Positions 56,463-64,000 of a stretch of 64,000 bases of DNA are shown piece by piece (positions within the stretch are counted from its first letter, which is position 1; each line of letters opens with the position of its first letter). The notes under the pieces are model-generated. The model had not been told where the DNA came from and did not search any database. It was given only the letters and a program-made list of their open reading frames with translations. This DNA is from Casuarius casuarius (Eukaryota > Chordata > Aves > Casuariiformes > Casuariidae). Position numbers and translations under genes: made by a program. The stretch spans positions 1,193,685 through 1,257,684 of the forward strand of contig PTFA01000043.1 in assembly GCA_003342895.1 (NCBI GenBank), read 5' to 3'.

Positions 56463-58200
56463 GGAAACATAAGATCACAGGGCTGATAGAGACTGGATGG
56501 GTCATCAAGTCCTGTGCCCTGACAGCACAGACCACTACATCCCATAATCTCCTTCATAAATGTTTCAAGTTGCATCTTTAAGCAGAGAGTATTTTTGTGC
56601 CTGTTTTTCTGATGTGAATGCTGCTCTGCTCCAGAATCTCAGTGGTCAAGAACTATCTTATTTCCTGCCTAAATTAATTCCTGGTTAGTTTAAATACGTT
56701 TGCTCTTTGGCAGTATGTTCCTCTCTCTCTGCTCTTTAGTACCATGCAATATTTTTAGACAGCAACCAGATTGTTTCTTGGCCCGTGGTTTGCTAGTCTA
56801 AAGCCAAACTTCTCAGATCTCCTCTTTTACAATAGGTTCTACTTTCCCTTGATTATTCCATTGAAGTTCACCTTTCCTGGATACGACCCACTGGAATTGT
56901 ACTCAGCCTGTTTCAGACATGGACAGCTTGCCTTGTATCCTGTATGATGGCATGGATATATCCTTTTCCTTCAGGGAAGGTGCTCATCTAAGAAGATTCA
57001 GCATCACATTGTCATTTCCATAGCTGCAGCACACTGATGCTCCTCCCGTGATCCACTAGCACAAAAGGCAGCTCACCTCATTTGTTTCTAGCTGATCGAT
57101 GCTTGTTAATCTAACAGGAAAAATTCTTGCAAGTCTATGACCTCTCACTTAGTATTTTCAAATTGTAGCAATTAAGTTTGTAAGATTGGAGCAGCTGTGT
57201 AGCAAAGCTCAATGCAGGCTGCCGAAGAGGGAAAGGTGATTTCATTTCAAAACAAAACTGATTTCGCTTTTTCGCTGCCATTCATGCCCACACACTGACA
57301 AGCACCAAGGTGTGTGCGTGTCCAGACTGACCTCTGGAGTTGCTTGCAGTGATACAGAGCACAAGGGACGCCAGCTATCCAGCCCTCATTTTGTCTTCTG
57401 GGTCCTTCTCCTGCTAGTGACCCCGAGCTGGTTTTGGATGTGTCTTTTGTACCTTTTAGGAGCTGACAGTGATTCTCTCTCCTTCCTGTCCTGCCTCTGT
57501 CTTTTGTCTCCTTACCTGGGTGTTTAATGGCTCCAGTTCTGTTCTCTGTCTTCCTGCCATCATTTCTTCATGGCTTCAGTCTGTACACCCTGCTTCGTTT
57601 CTGTCTGTGTGCTGTTCTTTCTGGATCTGGGTGTCCTGAGAAGTAGTCCATAGGTGTACTGTCATTCTGGTGACCTCATCTAGTGGCATCAGCACATGCC
57701 ATTCTTCTACTTCTTCTTCAGCTGTTTCTTCAGGTACTTCTGCATGCAGACCTTCCCAGTCTTACCCCATTCATACCAGTCTATTCTATTACAGATCTCT
57801 ACAAAATTTCATCTCTTTTCTATTATACTAGACTTCAAGGCTATACAGTTCATCTGCTATTCTAATCTTTCCCTGTAAAGATGATGCCTCTTAATTTGTT
57901 TGACTGGCAAATTTCATCTGCAAACTCCTGCTTTTTGCACCAGTTCATTAACGAGGATGTTACAGATGGGTGACCAGCTATGTACACAATACTCCAGATG
58001 AAATCTCAGCAGTGCTTTCGCAGTGGTACTAATACTTCCTTACCTCTGGTGCTTGGGGAACTCCTTTAATAGCCTCTCTGTATTCTGATCTCTCCACTTT
58101 CAATGCTAGCTATTCTCTCCCCTTAATACTCCTTACTAGTTTTGCAGTTCTTCTGCTGGCCTTCATCCACTCCAGCCTCACTAACACTCTGTCATAGGAC
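56463..58200 (-). repeat. Decayed CR1 LINE, probably a composite of two fragments
   Basis: The left edge (56468-56520) shows a decayed CR1 3' end: 'agatcacagggctgatagag' followed by 'gtcatcaagtcctgtgccct'. Further antisense body segments follow: 'acttctcagatctcctcttt' (56808), and 'agcatcacattgtc' with 'gtgatccactagcac' (57000-57062). At 57900-57960 there is 'gcaaatttcatctgcaaact' and 'ccagttcattaacgaggatg', and at 57985-58020 'acacaatactccagatgaaa' and 'tctcagcagtgctt'. The last segment belongs nearer the CR1 3' end than the one before it. The region is therefore not a single collinear copy; a second insertion or rearrangement is likely. All reading frames are destroyed. Confidence 0.6.
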
Positions 58201-60182
58201 ATATGGACAAACAGAAGTCAGGCCTCAAGTCCAAGCAGTTGGTAATTTAAGACTGCATTCTTAGCTACTGGACTGAACTGCATAAACACAGCCTACCTTT
58301 TACCCTTTTTTACCTTTTACTTCCAAATCTATCCTTCGCAAGGTAGCGTTAATGCAAAACATAATCCTTGGCATGAGCCAGAGCAGCACAGCTCACCTGG
58401 ACCACCAGTCAAACAAGCAAAGCCAGAATTTATTAAAGTCTGCAAGCAACATAAGAGATCAAGCTATTTAAGACCATATCAGTGTAACACCAGCCACTTT
58501 CTCCAGCAAAACAAAGTTTCTTACAACTGCTATGAGCCTAGTTGAGCAAATGCTTGCTCAAATTCTTCCTACAGGTGTGGCTTACATAGCTGCCAGCAGC
58601 AAGGACTCTGCCAACCTCTTCATCCTTGGTCATGAATGAACACAAAGCTCTTCTCCAAGATCTGCAGTAGGAGAGAAAGAGACACGGAGTCTTGGCTTGG
58701 CCCTTCTCAAGTAAGCTCCTCTCTGCACAGCCCTCAAAACTTTGGGGAGCACATAAAATACAGTAATAGAACGACTGAGCCCATTTTGCATGTGGTTCAT
58801 GAAGGGAAAGGGCAAACCTTTGTCCTGTCAGTACAGCTGAGCGTAACCAGCTAGCAAGCAGTTCTGGAAAGTATTGCTGTTTCTGACATCACGATTCCTA
58901 CTTTCCTGGGAAATAAGCTTACTTAGTCCAGTCTCTTAAAGTCTTCCTCAATAATCAGTGCCACCTGAATACACACTGGAGGTGCTGATCTCTACCAACA
59001 TACAGAAGGCAAGGAGCAACAGCATTCACAAGANAGCCACCCCAGCTATCACAAGTTTGATGGGCCTAATCCAGATCTTGATAACTTAGTAATAGAAACC
59101 CCAATATAGAATTATGTTGACCCTACTTCTGTTCTTGCTGATATCCCAGGAAACATTTTGTAAGTAATATTTACATCCTTTGAGTTAACACAAATATCAT
59201 TTCTTTGGCTTTACTGGCACAGCAGAAGTAACCATTTGGAGTGCTCCATATATTAGGATGNACTAACAAGAGATGCACTTTTAGAGACAGAAAGTCTGTG
59301 TCTGAACATGGGAGCAGTTCCCGCTGAGAGTGCATGAGGTGTCTGCATGTGCAAAACCCATCAGTGACATTGCTGCCAGATAGGCCCAGTTACAGGGGAC
59401 TGGAGGGAATAGCTCTGAAATCCCCATGACCAGGTTTTACTGATCCCTCTCCAGCCTGTCTGGGTCTCAGAAAAGGCAGCTGAGCCTCATTAGTGAATCA
59501 GCCAAGCAGGACAGGTAGCCTCAGGTTACACTAACGAGCCAATTAAGAGGACTTATAAAGGGAGCTTGGCTAGGTAACAAGGGAGGAGAAAGCCTGGCAG
59601 CCCTGGTTGGGGAGGCAGAGCTGTGCAGTCAAAGATGGGCTGCTGCATAATTACAAAGGCTTTTTGCATTGTGTCACCGAGGGAAGGGTAACCTTAAAAG
59701 ATTAAAGATGGCTGATTTGGTACTGTGATGTTGTTAATTTGTCTCATCNGAGCCTGAAGTAAACCAAATACCAAGAAGTAGTGACATCCATGCCCTCCCC
59801 ATAGACCCCATGTGACAGAAGGTCTTAGGGCATTTTGGAGGCCCTGCTTGATCTAATGACACTGCACCCAGTGTCCCCCTGTCCCGCTTAACAGCCCTGA
59901 GGCCTTCTGAGTTAGCCAGATGTGAAGGCTGCTCAGCACTTTACGGGAGCGGTTTCTCCTGGCAGCAGACTGGGCCCTACCTTACAGGAACAGATGTTAA
60001 TGACAAGGTTGTCACCATGATGCTCAATCAGCCAGGCCAGAAGCTGAAAGATCACCACTTTCAAGAAGTGCTTGACAGGAGATGATAATATATGTGATGT
60101 AACGCTACAGCCCGAATGTTGCTCCATCTTGGCTCTCTCAAGCGTAAACACTGACCAGTAAGACTGCTTAAAAAAAAAAAAT
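58201..60182. other. Unique non-coding sequence, nothing recognised
   Basis: Composition is ordinary, with three ambiguous bases. No gene, RNA or transposable element is supported. Confidence 0.5.
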
Positions 60183-60300
60183 TACAGAATCACAGAATAA
60201 TGTATGTTGAAAGGGACCACTGGAAGTCATCTGCCTCAAACTCCCCCCTCAAAGCAGGCAAGCCTTGAAGTTAGACCCCACTTCAAAGTTGGTCAGGCTC
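60183..60300 (-). repeat. CR1 retrotransposon 3' end
   Basis: After a short poly-A run, the plus strand reads 'acagaatcacagaataatgt', then 'gttgaaagggaccactggaa' and 'gtcatctgcctcaaactccc', with 'tcaaagcaggcaagcc' and 'gttggtcaggctcc'. This is the antisense CR1 3' terminal region. It is truncated after about 120 bases and non-coding. Confidence 0.85.
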
Positions 60301-63300
60301 CTCCTTTACCATATAAATGCCAGTGCACTTGCTCACACAAATCAGGATTTAATTCAGCCACCAGAACAGCACCAGAGGAGGTGAGAGAGTCACTACATTA
60401 CTGACAGTGGAAATAAAAGTACAAAACTTTTACTTCCACATAGAAGCTCACTGGCTCCAGAGTCATAGGAATCCAGACTGGGGTAAATATTTGAAGGTAC
60501 TCTTGCATCTTCAGCTAGCAAATCTCAGCTTCTCAAAAACACAGAATTACATTGCAATGTTCAAAAGGAAGTTGCTGTTAAACTGTAGTGTCATATGATT
60601 ATCAAATGGATTCAGATATGCAAATAAATATCATTCATTTATTTCACACAAAGGTGAAGCCCAGAAAAAGTAGTGAAAGCAGAACAAATACAGTACTTCA
60701 AAGTGCGTGTTATTTCCTTACAGATTTTTCTCTTCAGTCACCTTAAATTTTGGGTGTTTTCTTTGCATTGCATAAAATGTGTAAATTTTCAACTATTTTA
60801 ATTCTTCAGTGTCGCAGATAAGCAGTTCACACTAAGACTTCTGGTGTCCTGACAGCCGAGTGTTTCATGCAGAAAAATTCCATCATACACCAGTTTTTGG
60901 TTACCAGAGACCAAATCCAAATATGCCCAGATATTTTATGGAAGTCAAATTCAAACCCAAATCTGGCTAGCTCCTCCTATAAGNGTGGAAATTAAAATCC
61001 TGATTCCAAACAATGTTCATGTTTTAATGCGGTTATGAATCTGTCTAGACAGTAGACCACAGACAGGAATATTTTTCTTTTTCAGAAGGGAGGTGCTGAG
61101 CTTTTTGCTTTGGGCTTGAAGTACCTTGATCTTTAATATGCTAACTGACCTCTTTCTATTTCTTTGTAAACCCATCTGAAACTCATACCTGAAGCTATTT
61201 TTTTGTGTCTTCAAAGATTTGTTACAAACAAGGAAGCCAGGATCGATCCATCGAGATTTAATAAATTTTGGTTGCTCAGTTTCCTACAAGTTTTCTGATA
61301 GTCTGAGCTTGAACGTCAACCTGAAATCATGAAGTGCACAATAGATATTTGGCCAAGAATTTGGGTAAGTTTTATGTGTCAAGCCCAATGTCCTGTTTCC
61401 TCCATTGGCCAATATCCAGCGCTCTCCTTTCTAAGTAGTTCCTTCTGCACAAGCACTAGTGAAATCTGGTAAGCAAAAACAGCCCATAAAACTGCATGAT
61501 CATTTTACATCCATATGAGAAGAACATACAGAGTTCTGCTCTGAGTTAAAGTCCACAGCACATTGCTAGCATTAGACAAATAATAATAATAGCTGCTTGC
61601 ACCAAGGTTCCTCAACTGGAAAGAATCCCAGCTTAATCTGATGGAACAAAGCTGCCTATGGGAAGAGCAAACACAAATAGGTCCTGTGACACCTGAGTGG
61701 GCATCAAAACACATCTTCCATCCAGATGGCTGTCTTCTGAGACCGCAAACGGGAATGGCAAACAGCACAACCCTTGTTTGTATTCTGCTGATCTGAATGA
61801 TTGCATGACATAGAGTTAAATCAGATCTACGCGGCTGGATATGGGTTAGGAGCTAGCTATCCTTTTTTTTTCCCTTTTTTTTTTTTTTTAAAGAATTCAA
61901 CAGTTTCACTTTTGAAGTGTACAGACAAGAAAACCATAATCTCTCCCTTTGTTATTTTTTTTTTCAATAAAGAACATGGATATTCTTTTGTTATTTAAAC
62001 AGATGGATACCACGCTTGGAAAGAAAATTTAGTGCCCTTTGTAGCTGAGTCAGAGTAAAGTTGAATGGATCAAATAAGATTTGCTAAGCTCAAAATATAA
62101 TGGGGCAAAGAAAGAAGGGTAAGTTGTGAGAGCCCTGGCTTTGGATCCAGAAGAGGAGGAAGAGGGTAAGGCTTGTTCCTATGAAACATTTCAAGGTCTA
62201 CCACTTTCAAGGTCTACCAATATAAGAAACACATTATCTCTAGAATATCCATCAAGATGTGGTCTTGCTGTTCAGCCTGGAAACCTTCTAAATGACTCAC
62301 TGAATATATGTATTTGACATGGAGTGAATGAGTGTATCATTTAATAGGTATTGGTATTTGACTAAATGACATGGAAGAACTTCAAAGTTTTACTGGTCTA
62401 AGAATTTTACAGAGCTACAAGATGATTAGGTATTACAAAGGATCTGTGAAATATTCATTAATATTCTATACTGTCCTTCACCCAACTCTTACAAAAATGG
62501 TTATGTTAACATGTGGTGCTGCAGACATGCTACAATTGNCAAAGTTGCCTACAGAATTTGGCAACCTAGGTGCACCGAAGTTANTGAAATTAGGTGTTCT
62601 GATGTCCTAACTAAATTTCTTAGTAAATAGTGCTCAAAATAATACCAGAAAGAAAAACGTCAAAAGATGGCCTTGTAGCAACAGCACTGACATTCAGGCA
62701 ATCTGGATGTAATTGCTCTCTCTGGTACATATTTCCTGAGTGCACAGTAAGCACGCTGCAGTGTAACTGTGTCCCCAGTATAAAACAGGGATAATAGTTT
62801 TTTCTTCCTCCATTCTTAATTGAAAATAAAAGAAATGTATGAGGGCTTATGATGTCAATATATAACACTTAACACCCTATCCTATGGATGCTGTTAGTGT
62901 TTCCAAATATTAACAGTAGAGAATTACAACTTGAGCCACCACAGACTGCTTGGCATTTTCTTCTGTTAGACCAATGTAGTGGCTGATTAAGTGAAAGGCA
63001 CCGCTTCTACTTCCAAATCTTGCCTCACTTAAATTCCAAGATCATCACAGTGATATGAACATCACTGTTACTACAAATTACCTTTGCATGAAACCCCCTT
63101 GATAGAACTACAAGTGGAATGAGAAGCTTTCAACAGTGCGGATACAGAAATAAGCAGAAACAGATTTTAATATTAGATCTTCTACACTTGACAAGGGAAA
63201 AAAGAAAAGGGAAGACTTCTTAGACCTGCAATACTATTTCTTTAGTGTAACGTCAGTATAAATGTTTTCCATTCCATGGTGAAAGAGTTTTCAGTGATTA

Positions 63301-64000
63301 AATTCATGGAGATCAAAAGAGACTTTGAATTTAACCATAATTTTTTTTCCCCCACATGGAAACGTTTTGTGAATCTTCTTTTACACATGAACCTCTGAGA
63401 AGGTGAACATGAAAACTACAGTCATCTGCATTGGCTTTAAGTAAACTAGCAACATACAGAAGCTAATGGAATATTAAATGAAAATGCCCCTATCTTTAGC
63501 TACTTAATTCCTCATATCTTGCTCTTCAGAGGCAAAATGTAAAGATAACAGGAATAAATCAACAGTTTTGAGAAGCTGACACCGAGGCAACATTTCATGC
63601 AGATTGGTTCATCACTAACTCCTGTTCAGTCAAGAAGATCTAATCTCAGCATCTTCCGACCCTTTTCCATAGTTCATTACTTTGTAATCACTTATGGTCC
63701 TTATCGAAGAAAGCTCTGAGCCTCTCAGACTGGAACAAATCCATAAATCAAAGACAACAGCTTTCTTGCTTTCTTTAGCAGCTTGTCTTTTCTTTACAAT
63801 CTTATTCAACTGTTGAATTTGAAATTCACTTTGTGTATGTGTATATATACTGCTAAAGAATAAATGAATGAGGGAAAATATTTTTGGTAAAGGATAAATT
63901 GTCCATTGACTTTCTGAGCTAGTGTGATGCACTACGCCTGGCACGAATCCAGGGAACCAAGAGTACCTGCTGCAATCTGTTATCTTGCTTGTCTTCAGCA
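60301..64000. other. Unique AT-rich non-coding sequence
   Basis: It contains T-rich tracts (61862-61890), a 16-base tandem duplication (62190-62220), a POU octamer ATGCAAAT near 60619, and a short TG/TA run near 63836-63850. No coding region, RNA or clear transposable element was seen. Confidence 0.5.
62190..62220. repeat. 16-base tandem duplication
   Basis: The unit TTCAAGGTCTACCACT is followed directly by a second copy that matches over 14 bases. This is likely slippage. Confidence 0.85.

Noticed and set aside
1..64000. Search for a novel microbial-type system (CRISPR, phage defence, biosynthetic cluster, mobile island)
   Set aside because: The sequence is vertebrate non-coding DNA with CR1 and MIR remnants. 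No compact gene arrays, ribosome binding sites or regularly spaced repeats exist.

Overview
This window looks like non-coding nuclear DNA from a sauropsid, most likely a bird. I base that on several CR1 retrotransposon fragments, including 3' ends with the bird-typical '...gaggtcccttccaacct...' signature (31195-31285 on +; 41893-42240, 49700-49990 and 60183-60300 on -). There are also scattered old MIR-type SINE remnants with the 'aaactgaggcacagagag' core, overall repeat density is low, and microsatellites are short. I see no bacterial, organellar or viral gene organisation.

I found no protein-coding gene that I can support. The open frames present are short, lack recognisable domains, often cross ambiguous bases, and lie in GC-rich or repeat sequence where chance open frames are expected. 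No tRNA, rRNA or CRISPR structure was seen. The best description is a gene desert or large intron/intergenic interval.

Layout: 1-2650 has a CpG-dense block (about 1590-1980) followed by an AT-rich block that looks like a conserved non-coding element (CNE), ending in a TATA-like motif. 2650-17000 is mostly unique sequence with homopolymers, a TA/CA microsatellite and three MIR remnants. 17000-32000 holds a series of CNE-like, homeodomain-site-rich blocks (17180-17680, 21310-21670, 23380-23870, 25150-25420, 29270-29570, 31540-31960) between old repeats. 32000-45540 has a pentanucleotide repeat, MIR pieces, a CR1 copy and further CNE-like blocks (34400-34870, 43020-43470, 45180-45540). 45540-64000 contains an octamer-like tandem repeat, a scaffold gap with duplicated flanks (48090-48155), CR1 copies, a MIR beside an AT-rich block (51860-52250), the strongest CNE-like block (53250-53810), and a long decayed CR1 composite (about 56463-58200).

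If the CNE-like blocks are real, the simplest joint role is a distributed set of long-range enhancers for a developmental gene outside the window. That is inference from base composition and motif content; I could not align the window to anything. About 100 isolated single-base n calls occur very unevenly, probably masked heterozygous or ambiguous positions.
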